DNA of 64,000 bases, from the NCBI GenBank assembly GCA_028456385.1, contig JALNQF010000010.1, positions 310,001-374,000 of the forward strand, read 5' to 3'. Under the pieces are notes generated by a model, which was given only the letters and a program-made list of their open reading frames with translations, ran no database searches and was not told the origin of the DNA. Shown here piece after piece: positions 31,740-45,279 of this stretch (position 1 is its first letter; the number at the start of each line of letters is the position of its first letter). The DNA comes from Ophiosphaerella korrae (lineage: Eukaryota > Ascomycota > Dothideomycetes > Pleosporales > Phaeosphaeriaceae). A program made the translations under genes and the position numbers.

Positions 31740-34700
31740 CTTTAAGTAAGTTCTTATTTCTTTACCCTAGGCCTAAAGTTATTAGTCTAGTTTCCTTATT
31801 TATTTCTAATTCCTTATTATTCTCTATATCTTCTTATTCTAATTACAATAAACTTCTTCTTATTACTTATATTACTTATAACAAAGTTAAAATATTTCCT
31901 TATACTTATTATACTTGTCTAAAGCTTACTTATCTTATCTCTTTAAAGGATAGTAAATATTATAGTAAATATATCCTTACTAATATCTAATATAAGTATA
32001 CTCCTTTAGGTATTTCTCTTATAGAGTGTAAGTATTTAATTTCTATATAGTTTCTTCTTACTAAATTATATAAAGCGAGCTATTAACTAAGCTTAAGAGA
32101 TACTATTATTATAGCTTATAGCTACTAAAGCTAAGTATAAGCTAACTCTTTATAAGCTAGTAAATCTTTATTCTTATATTAAGCGTTTTTATAAGATAAA
32201 GGCCTATAATAACGCTAAATTATCTAAATAGTCTTATACCTTAGAAGCTAAAATAGACCTTAAAGATACTATAGAGGCTACTCTAGCTCTTATTATATTA
32301 GACGTTCCTAACGTCTCTCTATTTATTATTAGTAGTACTAATTTTCTTAGTTTACTATAAGGCGCTCTAGAGAGTTTTAATTTTAGAACTCCTCTAGTTT
32401 CTTAAAGTAGTTAAGGTTATCTTCTAGTTCCTATATATTTTCTTATAGTTACCTTTTTTTATTAGTACTTATCTATTTTACTAGATAGTAGTTTCTACTA
32501 TTATAAAACTAGTATACTAGGATTTCTTTAACTTTTTATTTTTTCTATTCTTTATACGTATCTACTTTATATACTAGTAGCTCTATATTTTATAGTACTT
32601 TCTCTAGTAATACTATATAGAAGATTAGGTATATCCTTATTTTATCTAGTAGCTTTAGTTTAAATATAACTAGTATAACTTCTTTTTTAATTTTATATAG
32701 TCTTATCTTAACGTAATCTAATTTTAAACTTAGTTACTTACTCTTAATATTTTTCTATACTAACTATACTTTTTCTCTCTTTTTAAATTAAGGTCTCTCT
32801 TTATACTTTTTATTATAATATTTTACTATCTAATCTTATAGGAATTCTATATCTTGTTTTAGTTAATTATATATATCTTTAAGTTTATTAGTAAGGCTTT
32901 CTCTTCTTAGAGACTAAGATACTTTAGGTCTTAGTATTCTATATATACTAGGGTTAAATCTATAATTTATAAAAAAAAGTAATACTCTTATTACTATATT
33001 CTTTACGCTATTATATACTAACTATACTATAGGTAGTAGTTATACCTAGTTATTTTAGTTATAGTTAAGATAGTATCTTAAGTATTATTCTACTATCTAG
33101 TTTATTTATTCTAACTATCTATCTATCTATAAGTAGTATATAGTAGATATTATATATTTAATTCTTAATTATACTATTATTGTTCTTTATATTTTTAATA
33201 TAAATCTTATATCTTTATCTATTATAATCTTATCTAGTAGTCTATATTAACTAATTATAGTTCTTAGAACCTAGTATATAGTAACTTCTATCCTACTCTT
33301 TTCTTTATATAGTCTAAAGTATAAGTACTTTATAAGTTTATCTACTATTATTAGAATTCTATTATACTTAACTCTTAATATTAAGTCTCTTAACTTAGGT
33401 AACTTTATAATAAAGTCTATTATAATAATTCCTTATAGTTATTCTAATATTTCTACTAGTTATAGCGTTCTATATAGTATATATCTATTATACTTATTCT
33501 TTTAGTATTCTATATAGTCTTTTAGTACTTCTATTACTAGTTATCTTACTCTTAAGATATAGTAGTCTTGTAGTAGTCTATCTAATATTTTATTAATACC
33601 TTAATAACTATATACTAGTAGTTTATAGAATTATTATATAAATTCTCTTTAGATTCTCTTTAGAATATATATTCTTCTATAGGCTTATACAAGTCTTTCT
33701 TAGATCTTAAGCTTTTTTATTTCTTTAGATACTTTCTACGTTATTTTCTAAATCTATTTATCTAGCTTACTACTTGTCCTTTTAAGTATTATAGCTATTT
33801 TAGGTATATTTAAGATTAAATATCTTTCTTTGTTTTTTACTAGAACTATACTAGTAGCGCTTACTTCTTCTTATAAGTCTAGTCTTCTACTTAGAGTATT
33901 TATAAATTAGTTGTCTTTCTCTTTTATATATATAATTTCTAAGTTAAATATTAATAAGAATTTCTACTATCTTATATATTATTATAATAGTTCTTTATTT
34001 ATTATAAATCCTATAAGATTCCTATAGTTTATATAGACCTTTATTTAGTATTTTACTCCTTATAAGTATACTCTTTATTATTTAAATACTTTATAGATTA
34101 CTAGTATCTCTTTATTATAGATTAGGTAGTTAAGTTCTACTAGCTTTATTTTCTTAGAGAAGTATTTAACTAAGTATTTTTTTTTAGTCTTTAGGTTTTC
34201 TTGTATTAGTACTATTCTATAGACTAAGTTAGATGTATCTATTTTTACTATTACTAGTAGGTCTAGGTTATATATTCTAATAACTAGGTTCTCTATAAAC
34301 TTCCTTTTAATCTTATTAAATACTTTATTATATTTCTTTATCTACTTAAATAGTATATCTTTCTTTATAAGTTTTATTATTAGTTCTATATCTTTAGACT
34401 ATCTTACTATTAATTTTTTATAGAAGTTTGCTAGTCTATAGAACTATTATACCTCTTTTAAGTTTTTTAGTATTAGCTATTTATTAATTAACTTAATCTT
34501 TCTTAGATTAATCTTAATTTTTCCTAGTTCTATAATAAACCTAAAGAAGTCTATTTCTTTTATATAAAATTTGTATTTTCTTATCTTAAGAAATAATTTA
34601 TTTTTTACTAGTTTTTCTAGTACCTTATATATGTATTATATATATTCTTCTTCTATTTCTAAGAATATAAAGATATTGTCTAGATATATAAATATAAATA

Positions 34701-37700
34701 TATCTAAGTACTCTCTTAGTACTATATTAATTCTTTCCTAAAATGCAGCTAGTGTATTTATTAATTTAAAAGGTATAACTAAGTACTTATATAGTCTATA
34801 TTATATTCTAAATACTATTTTCTATTTATTACCTTTCTTAATTCTAATTTAGTAGTAAGTATTCTAGATATCTAATTTTATAAAGATTTTCGCCTTTTAT
34901 AGTCTATTTTATATTACGTCTATTTATAGTAAGAGGTATTAGTTTTTATTTATAACTACGTTAGTTTTTCTAAAGTCTATATAAGGTATCTTTTTTTATA
35001 TTTTTTTTTTATCTATAAATATAAGTCTATATACTACTAAAGATTTAGATTCTCTTATCTATCTTTTCTTTATTACGTTTTAGATAAATACTTATTTAAT
35101 TTTAGACTCTTCTTCTATCTTTTAGTAGACTAAGCTCTATCTTACGTTTTTTCCTTCTTCTATTTCTATTACTAAGTCCTATAGCTAATATTCTAGAAGG
35201 TAGATTTTAGGTTCTATAAGCTATTATTCTTATTTTTTATATTCTTTAGAGAATTCTCCTTTATAAGTACTTATATTAGCCTTTAGCTTCTCTATTTTAT
35301 AGTAGCTAATTCTTCTTATTTTCTAATTAATATATAGGTTATTTATTTATAACTGTAGTATTCTTAGTATTATTTCTTATTTATTATTAATTATTGTTAT
35401 ATCTATAACTATATTATTAATCTTTATCTCTTTTAGTTTAAGTATAGAGAGAACTATTTTAAACTTAATAGGTTTCTAGAATAGTTTTCCTTTAATTATA
35501 CTTAACTATTAAGAGTATTTCTTTATTATATAATATATTCCTTATATTTCTATAAACTTTTTTAATATAAAGTTATTTATAGCTCTACTATTAATTATTA
35601 TTTATACTTTCTTCTCTTAGTATATACCTATTTTTATAATATATAGGCCTTTTATACTTTCTAGCTATTCTTATTTTAGTATTTTTATAAATTATCTATC
35701 TTTTTTAGGCTATAGCCTTACTTTAAGTTTATATTCTTTGTATTTTAAATATTTATTATACGTATATTTATACTATAGTCTTCTTTAGACGCATTTCTTA
35801 GATAGTTTAGGTCTAGGCCTTACTACTATATATCTATTTTCTAGAATTATTTTCTATCCTTAGACGTCTTTTACTAGAATTACTCTTATATAATTATAGC
35901 TTTTTTTTCTTATTAGCTATATACTATTATTTACTTTAGGGTTTCTATATATAATGTAATTCTTATCTAGGTATAATATCTATAATACTTTAAAGTATAC
36001 TAGATATTTTAGATTTATTATTTTATTATCCCCTTCTTAGTATCTATCTCTACTAGGTATTTCTATTATTAGGATATAGTATACTATAGGTACTCTTAGT
36101 ATATAGGCTTTATTAATCTATTACGTTTTTTTTATAAGGTACTACTATTCTCTTTATATAAGTATTTATCTTACTATAACTATATACTATTTTATCTATT
36201 CTTAAAATAGTATAAACTTTATTTCTTTAAGATTACGTACTTTCTAGTCTTTATAGGCTTTCTCTATACTTATAACTAGTAAGTATTTCTAAATAAACTT
36301 CTATTCTTTATTTTATTCTTTTATATCTATTATTATATAGCTATTATAGCTATATATATCTAGCTAGGTATACTCTATACCTTTTATACTAACTTATTTC
36401 TTACTTCTTTATAGTCTTTTAGAGGAAGCTATAGTAGTCTCTTTATCTAGTACTAGTCTTTTAGCCTAGATTAATAGAATCTAAGATTCTTTCCCTTCTA
36501 AGTCTTCTATTAGTAAGTTTATTACGTATACTATTTTTTCTAGCTACGCTTTTATTCTTTTTTTTATTACTACTACTTTATTTCTTTATTATAAGAAGTA
36601 CCCTACTCTCTATTTACTAAAAAAGTATATATAGTAGTTGTTTTTATAATAAAAGGTCTAATAAAGTATTACGTATTATATTTTTTTACTCCTAGCTACC
36701 TTCTTCTAAGGTTTAGCCTATACTTATAGTACTTCTTTCTTCTTCTTAGTTGTTTTTAACTAAGCTTCTATATCTTTCTTATAGTTTTTACTTCTATATT
36801 CCTTTATAAAGTATTCTAGTTCTCTATATTTATAATATACTATATCTTTTTTCTTCTATAACTAGTAGTCTTTTACGTAGTAGCTTTTCTTACTATAGTT
36901 AAAGTACGTAAAGTCTTTATTCTTTTTCTTTTTTTAGTCCTTGTTAGTATTAAAGATTATAGAGTCTCTAGTATCTTAGTTTCTAGATTAGCTACTATAC
37001 TTGTTTTTCTTCTATTCTTAAAAGTTATTATTAATTTAGATTACTTATTATTTTAGAGCTTCTAGTATCCTTAGTTTCTCTATATATATTATTTTATATC
37101 TAATTTTTATATTTAGTCCTTATTTAAATTGTAATATTAGAGCTAATTTATTCTATTCTATATTTTAGGATAGTTATTTAAATTATAATATATATTTAAG
37201 AATACTCTTACTCTATATAAGCCTCTTAAGTTTTTCTTTAGCTTATTAGGTAATATCTATATCCCTAAACGCTACTCTTATTTATTTAGTAAAGTATTTA
37301 TAACTTCTAAAGATAGCTCTTATTTTATCCTTCTAGGTTATTAGAGAGTATATTATATAGTCTATCTAGTAAGGTTTATACTATCTTATTATATCTTCTT
37401 TAAAGTATAGTCTAATATATATTACTTTCTTTTCTTCTATATTAAAGTATAGTACTTATATATCTATCTAGAGTTATACTAATACTATAAAAGGTCTTAG
37501 TTTCTCCCTTATTCTATTAAACTTCTTAAGGATAGGTATCTTAGGTAGTTTCTTAGTTACACTTATTTCTAGTCTTTAGGTAATTAGTTCTATCTAGTTT
37601 TATCTTTTAATAATAGCTTTAATTTATACCTTGTTTTACTTTAAGTAATCTTATAGTTCTTTGTTTTATATTTCTAAGGCGTTAATTACTATTTTTATAT

Positions 37701-37879
37701 CTTCTATCTCTAAGATTAAGTTATTAATATAATCTTTAATTACTTTCTATATAGTGTTGTCTAACTTATAGCTACTTACTAGTACTTTAGTTTTTTTTCT
37801 AGTTAAACTTTCTACTATCGTATTAGCTAGACTATATACTACTTACGCTTCGCTCTCCTTAATATCCTAATTAGTAAGG
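31740..37879 (-). pseudogene. Hybrid gag-pol internal region (Z 3' part / W 5' part), RIP-inactivated
   Basis: 6140 bp, read on the minus strand: gag at right (37000-37870) with zinc-knuckle relics at about 36840-36980, RT with a YLDN relic near 34690, and integrase at left. It is bounded by a Z-type LTR at left and a different, 460-bp LTR at right. Part of it (35157-37870) is homologous to Z's own separate pieces 41686-43323 plus 57405-58479, so it cannot all belong to Z. The simplest reading is recombination between directly oriented Z and a nested copy W. The precise crossover point is not determinable. Confidence 0.65.
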
Positions 37880-38339
37880 TGTAATAGTATTACTTAGAGT
37901 TAACTTCCTAGTAACCCTTTAGAGTTATAAGTAGATTAAAGAGTAATAATAAAAGCTTATATAGTAATCTATAATATACTATAAATAGTAGAAGATATTT
38001 TATAACTATCTTGTAATATCGCTTGTAGTTAATAATTAAATTACTAATAGTATCCTAATAATACGTATTACTACTAACTATATACTTATATTAATCTATT
38101 AGTACAACACTATAGATTACTACTAATCTATTTGTACGTAATTATAGATTACCTTAATCTATTTATACGTTATTATAGATTACCTTAATTTATCGCACGT
38201 AATTATAGATTACTACTACGTGTCCTAGTTATAAGTTGTTTTCTAATTAAGGTTATTACTCTGCTCGTCTTATACTTTGTTAGCTTCTAAGTTAAGACTA
38301 ATTAGTTCTATCTTAATTTCCCTTATTACACCTATAATA
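37880..38339 (-). repeat. 5' LTR of reverse copy W (460-bp LTR type)
   Basis: 460 bp, reverse, directly abutting gag at its left, as a 5' LTR should. It abuts forward RT sequence (AAAACTAGAG...) at its right. It has the same length and type as the forward LTR at 41226-41685. Confidence 0.8.
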
Positions 38340-41300
38340 AAAACTAGAGAAAAATAAACTATTTCTTAAGATAAAGAAGTATAAATTCTATATAAAAAGA
38401 ATAGACTTCCTTAGATTTATTATAAAACTAGGAAAAATTAAGATTAACTTAGAGAAAATTAAATTAATTAATAAATAGCTAATACTAAGAAACCTAAAAG
38501 AAGTATAATAGTTCTATAGACTAGTAAGCTTTTATAGAAAATTAATAATAAGATAGTCTAAAGATATAGAACTAATAATAAGACTTATAAAGAAAGATAC
38601 GCTATTTAAGTAGATAAAAGAATACAATAAAGTATTTAATAAGATTAAAAGAAAGTTTATAGAAAACCTAGTTATTAGAATATATAACCTAAACCTACTA
38701 GTAATAGTAAAAATAGACGTATCTAACTTAGTCTATAGAATAGTACTAATATAAGAAGACCTAAAGACTAAGAAAGAATACTTAGTTAAATACTTCTTTA
38801 AGAAAATAAAGCTAGTAGAGCTTAACTACCTAATCTATAATAAAAAGATACTAGTAATCTATAAAGTATTTAAATAATAGAGAGTATACCTATAAAGAGT
38901 AAAATACTAAACTAAAGTCTATATAGACTATAAGAATCTTATAAAATTTATAATAAATAAAGAACTATTATAATAATATATAAGATAGTAGGAGTTTCTA
39001 TTAATATTTAACTTAGAAATTATATATACAAAAGAGAAAGATAACTAATTTATAGATACTTTAAGTAGAAGACTAGACTTATAAAAAAAAGTAAGTACTA
39101 CTAGTATAGTTCTAATAGAAAATAAAAAAGGATACTTAGTTTTAAATACACTTAAAATAGCTATAATACTTAAAAGAATAAGTAGCGAGCTAGATAAATA
39201 GATTTAGAAGATAACGTAAGAAGCTCTTAAAGAAATAGAGAAACTAGAAATCTAAGAAGGATTTATACAAGCCTATAGAAGAATATATATTCTAAAGAAA
39301 ATCTAAAGAGAATTTATATAATAATTCTATAAACTACTAGTATATAGTTATTAAGGTATTAATAAAATATTAGATAGACTACTATAAGACTACTATATTC
39401 TAAAAGTAAGATAATTAGTAATAGAAGTACTACAAAACTATATAGAATACTAAAGAAATAAGTATAATAGATATATACTATATAGAATATTATAACTACT
39501 AGAAGTACTAAAATAACTATAGAGAGTTATTACAATAGACTTTATTATAAAGTTACCTAAGTTAAAAGACCTAATATTAGAAGTTAAGTATAATAGAATC
39601 CTAATAATAGTAGATAAACTAATAAAGTACTTATACTTTAGACTATATAAGGAAAAAAGTAGGATAGAGGTTACTATATACTAGGTTCTAGGAACTATAA
39701 TTAGTTAATATAGACTACTAGACAAGATTATAATAGATAGAGACGTAAGATTTATATTAAAAATATAAGGAACGATAATAGTATAATTAAGAATTAAATA
39801 TATAATATCTACTATATACTACTTATAGATAGATAGATAGTTAGAATAAATAAACTAGATAGTAGAATAATACTTAAGATACTATCTTAACTACAACTAG
39901 AATAACTAGGTATAGCTATTACTTATAGTATAATTAGCATATAATAGCGTAAAGAATATAGTAATAAAAGTATTACCTTTTTTTATAAACTATAGATTTA
40001 ACCCTAGTATATATAGAATACTAAGATATAAAGTATCTTAGTCTCTAAGAGGAGAAAACCTTACTAATAAACTTAAAGATATATATAATTAACTAAAGTA
40101 AGATATAGAATTCCTATAAGATTAGATAGTAAAATACTATAATAGAAAGTATAAAGAGAGACCTTAATTTAGAAAAAGAGAAAAAGTATAGTTAGTATAA
40201 AAAAATATTAAGAGTAGATAACTAAATTTAATATTAGATTACGTTAAGATAAGACTATATAAAATTAAGAAAGAAGTTATACTAGTTATATTTAAATTAA
40301 AGCTACTAGATAAAATAAAAATCTACCTAACCTTTTATATAGTATTACTAGAGAAAGTACTATAAAACGTAGAACTACTAGTATATAAAGTAGATACGTA
40401 TAAAGAATAGAAAGAATAAAAAGTTAAGAAAATCTTAGTATACTAGTTTTATAATAGTAGAAACTACTACTTAGTAAAATAGATAGGTATAGACAAGAAA
40501 GAATAACTATAGGAAGAAATATAGGAACTAGAAGATAACCTTAATTACTCTAAGAAACTAAAAGACTATTAAAGCTAAAACCCTCTAGACTACCTTGTAG
40601 CAAACTAAGAAAATCGACATTACTACTACTAGATAGAGAGGCGCTAGGAATACTTAATATAATAGGAGTAGCCTCTACTATAGCTTTAAAATTAAGCTTA
40701 GACTCTATAAGAATAGCTTACGCAATAGACTTCTTATTATTTAAGGCTTTTGTCCTATAAAGATAAAGTAAATAAGTATAATTTTTTACTTATATACTTA
40801 GAATCTAATTATATTCTTTTTTAGCCTTAGTAATCTATTTAGATAGTTTATCTTAAGTATAGTTAATAGCTCTCCCTATTATAAATAAGTATAGACGCGT
40901 AAATAAGTATTATTAACCTATACTCTATAAGAGAAATACTAGAAAGATTATAAGATATATAAGTATTAGTATAAATATACGCTTTATAAGCCTTACTATA
41001 TTTTAAAGAAATATACTTTATAAGAGGGTTTAAAGCTTTATAATAAGAATAAGGAAATATAGTAATACTATAACGTAATACATACTCTACTAATTAAAGA
41101 TAATAAAGAGTAGATTTAGTAGGTATAGAGATAGAGAATAAAGAACTCTATATTAATAAAGAAACTAGGTTAATAACTTTAGCCCTAGAATAGATAAACT
41201 AGAACCTACTTAGAAGAAGGGATAGTATTATAGGCGTAACAAGAGAAATTAAAATAGAACTAATTAGTCCTAACTTAGAAGCTAATAAAGTATAGGACAA

Positions 41301-41685
41301 GTAAGGTAATAACTTTAATTAGGAAATAACTTATAACTAGGATACGTAGTAGTAATCTATAATTACGTATAAATAGATTAAGGTAATCTATAATAATATA
41401 TAAATAGATTAAGGTAATCTATAATTACGTACAAATAGATTAGTAGTAATCTATAATATTATACTAATAGATTAATATAAGTATATAGTTAGTAGTAATA
41501 TATATTATTAGAATACTATTAGTAATTTAATTATTAACTACAAGCAATAATACTAAGATAGTTATAAAACATCTTCTATTATTTATAGCCTATTATAGAT
41601 TACTATACAAGCTTTTGTTATTACTTCTTAATCTACTTACAACCCTAAAGGTTACTAGGAAGTTAACTCTAAGTAACCTATTACA
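38340..41685 (+). mobile_element. 5'-truncated forward Ty3/gypsy copy V
   Basis: The copy runs from within RT (just after the YxDD block) through RNase H, integrase and chromodomain to a 460-bp 3' LTR at 41226-41685. Its 5' LTR, gag and protease are missing. The flank after the LTR is CTTCT (41686-41690), also present at 35157-35161 in the reverse element, consistent with a lost left TSD. W's 5' LTR abuts its truncated end, suggesting W had inserted into V. Confidence 0.75.
41226..41685 (+). repeat. 3' LTR of V
   Basis: 460 bp, from TATTATAGGCG to CCTATTACA. It is an inverted copy of 37880-38339. Confidence 0.82.
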
Positions 41686-43323
41686 CTTCTATTTCTATTA
41701 CTAAGTCCTATAGCTAATATTCTAGAAGGTAGTCTTTAGGTTCTATAAGCTATTATTCTTATTTCTTATATTCTTTAGGGAATTTTCTTTTATAAGTACT
41801 TATATTAGCTCTTAGCTTTTCTATTTTATAGTAGCTAATTTTTCTTATTCTCTAATTAATATATAGGTTAGTTATTTATAACTATAGTATTCTTAGTATA
41901 ATTTCTTATTTATTATTAATTGTTATTATATCTATAATTATATTGTTAATCTTTATTCTTTCTAGTTCTAGTGTTAAGAGAATTATTTCGAACCTAATTA
42001 GTTCTTAGAATAGTTTTCCTTTAATTATACTTAGTTATTAAAGATATTTCTTTATTATATACTTTATTCCTTAGTCTTCTATAAACTTTTTTAATATAAA
42101 GTTCTTTATAGCTCTACTATTAATTATTAATTGTACTTTCCTTCTTTAGTATATACTTATCTTTGTAATATATAGGCCTCTTATACTTTTTAGCTATTTT
42201 TACTTTAGTATTTTTATAAATTATCTATCTCTCTAAAGCTATAGCTTTATTTTAAGTTTATATTCTTTGTATTTTAGATATTTATTATATATGTATTTGT
42301 ACTATAGTCCTCTTTAAACGCATTTCTTAGATAACTTAGGTCTAGGCTTTACTACTACGTATCTATCTTCTAGGATTATTTCTTATCCTTAGATATCTTT
42401 TACTAGAATTACTCTTATATAGTTAAAACCTCTTTTTCTTATAAGCTAAGTATTGTTATTTACTTTAGGGTTCCTATATATAATATAATTCTTATCTAGG
42501 TATAATATCTATACTACTTTAAAGTATACTAGATATTTTAGTTCTATTATTTTGTTATCCTCTTCTTAGTATCTATCTTTTCTAGGTATCTCTATTATTA
42601 GGATATAGTATACTACTAGTACTCTTAGTATATAGGCTTTATTAATCTATTACGTTTATCTTATAAAGTACTACTATTCTCTTTTTATAGGTATTCTTCT
42701 TACTATAACTATGTATTATTTTATCTATTCTTAAAATAGTATAAATTTTATTTCTTTAGGATTATGTTTTTTTTAGTCTTTATACGCTTCCTCTATACTT
42801 ATAACTAGTAAGTATTTCTAAATAAACTTCTATTCTTTATTTTATTCTTCTATATCTATTATTATATAGCTATTATAGCTATATATATCTAGCTAGGTAT
42901 ACTTTATACTTTTTATACTAACTTATTTCTTACTTTCTTATAGTCTTTTAGAAAAAGCTATAGTAGTCTCTTTATCTAGTGCTAGTCCTTTAGCCTAGAT
43001 TAATAGAATCTAGGATTTTTTCCCTTCTAAGTTTTCTATTAGTAGGTCTATTACGTATACTATTTCTTCTAGCTACACTTTTATTCTTTCTTTTATTACT
43101 ACTACTCTATTTTTCTATAAAAACTATCTTACTCTTTACTTACTAAAAAGGTATATATAGTAGTTATCTTTATAATAAAAAGTCTAATAGAGTATTATAT
43201 ATTATATTTCTTTACTCTTAGCTACTTTTTCTTAAGGTTTAGCCTATACTTATAGTACTTCTTTCTTCTTTTTAGTTATCTTTAACTAAACTTCTTTATC
43301 TTTCTTATAGTCTTTACTTTTAT

Positions 43324-43770
43324 TATTACAACTATAACAAGAGAATATTAGATAGAGCTAATTAGTCCTAACTTAGTCGCTAACAAAATATAAGATAAGT
43401 AGGGTAATAATCTAGATTAAGAAACTAACTACAATTTAGATACGTAATAAATTTATAAATTTACAATCTTAGTATTTACAAAGTTATAAAGTAGGACACG
43501 TAACAAATTTATAAATTCGCGATCTTAGTATTTACAAAGTTATAAAGCTAGATAGATAGTATAAGTATATAGCTAATAGTAATGTATATTATTAGGGTGC
43601 TATTAGTAATTTAATCCTTTAACTATAGAACGTTAATACAAGATAGTTATAAAATATCTTCTATTGTTTATAGTTATTATAGATTACTCTTAAACTTCTA
43701 ATATTAACTTATAATCTACTAATACTCTTTAGGTACTAAGAAGTTAACCCTAGTAAAAAGCCTAATAACA
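43324..43770 (+). repeat. 5' LTR of M
   Basis: 447 bp, TATTACAACT...AATAACA (TG...CA ends altered by RIP at the start). It pairs with 56953-57399. Confidence 0.9.
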
Positions 43771-44831
43771 CCTTACTAATTTAGTTATTACGAGAGTAAA
43801 GCGTAAGTAGCGTATAGTCTAGCTAATATAATAGTAGAAAGTTTAACTAAAATAAGTAAAGCCCTTAGGAGTAGTTATAAGTTAGATAGTACTATATAGG
43901 AAATAATTAAAGAACGTATTAATAAACTAATAGATAAGAAAGAGGATATAAAAATAGTAATTAACGCCTTAGAGACGTAGAATAAAGAACTAAAAGACTA
44001 CTTAAAGTAGAATAAAGCCTAGATTAAAGCTATTATTAAAGGATAAAACTAGATAGAACTAATTACCTAACGACTAGAGATAAGCGCGACAAAGAAACTA
44101 CCTAAGATACCTATCCTTAAAAAGTTTAATAGAATAAGGGAGAAACTAAGACCTTTTATAGCTTTAGTACAACTCTAGATAGATATATAAGTACTATACT
44201 TTAATATAGAAGAAAAGAAAGTAATATATATTAGATTATATCTTAAGGAAGACGTAATAAGATAGTATAAACTATACTAGATAGACTATTTAATATATAT
44301 ACTAATAATATAAAAAGATAAGACTAGAGCTATCTTTAGAAGCTATAAATACTTTACTAAACGAATAAGAGTAGTATTTAGGGATATAGATATTACCTAG
44401 TAAGCTAAAGAAAAACTTAAGAGGCTTATATAGAGTAAGAGTATTCTAGAATATATATTATAGTTTAAATAACTAGCTTAGAATATAGAATAGAATAAAG
44501 TATCCTTAATATTATAATTTAAGTAAAGACTAAATACAAAAATTTAATACAAAATAATCTATATAGAGAAGCCTAGGATATTAGAAGCCCTAAAGTAATA
44601 GGTAATATAAATCGACGACAATCTCTAAGAATAGAAAAAGAATAAGTATAGCACCTAACTAAGAAACTAGGATACTAGAGACCCTATAATCCTTAACGCA
44701 AATAAAGATAAGAAGAAGAAAAAGAATAAAGACTTTACGTACTTTAATTATAGTAAAAAAGGCTACTACGTAAAAGATTACTAATTATAAAAGAAGAAGG
44801 ATATAGTATACTATAAATATAGGAAACTAGG

Positions 44832-45279
44832 TGTTACGACTATAACAAGAGAATATTAGATAGAGCTAATTAGTCTTAACTTAGTTGCTAACGAAATATA
44901 AGACGAGCAGGGTAATAACCTAGATTAGGAAACTAACTACAATCTAGACACGTAACAAATTTGTAAATTCGCGATCTTAGTAATTACAAAGTTATAAAGC
45001 TAGACACGTAATAAATTTATAAATTCGCGATCTTAGCATTTACGAAGTTACGAAGCTATATAGATAGTATAGGTATATAGTTAATAGGATGTGTATTATT
45101 AGGATAGTATTAGTAATCTAATCTCTTAACTATAGAACGCTAATACAAGATAGTTACAAAACATCTTCTATTGTTAATAAGTTATTATATAATTATAATA
45201 CAAGCCTTTGTTATTAACTTACAATCTACTAATAACTTTAGGTACTAAGAAGTTAACCCTAGTAATTAGACTTACAACA
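44832..45279 (+). repeat. 5' LTR of N
   Basis: 448 bp, TGTTACGAC...CTTACAACA, the copy with the best preserved TG...CA ends. Confidence 0.9.

Noticed and set aside
37880..41685. Inverted 460-bp LTR pair interpreted as an inversion of half an element
   Set aside because: An inversion predicts the reverse complement of CTTCT next to the LTR at 38340, but AAAAC is found. A nested W insertion followed by direct-repeat deletion explains lengths and flanks better.
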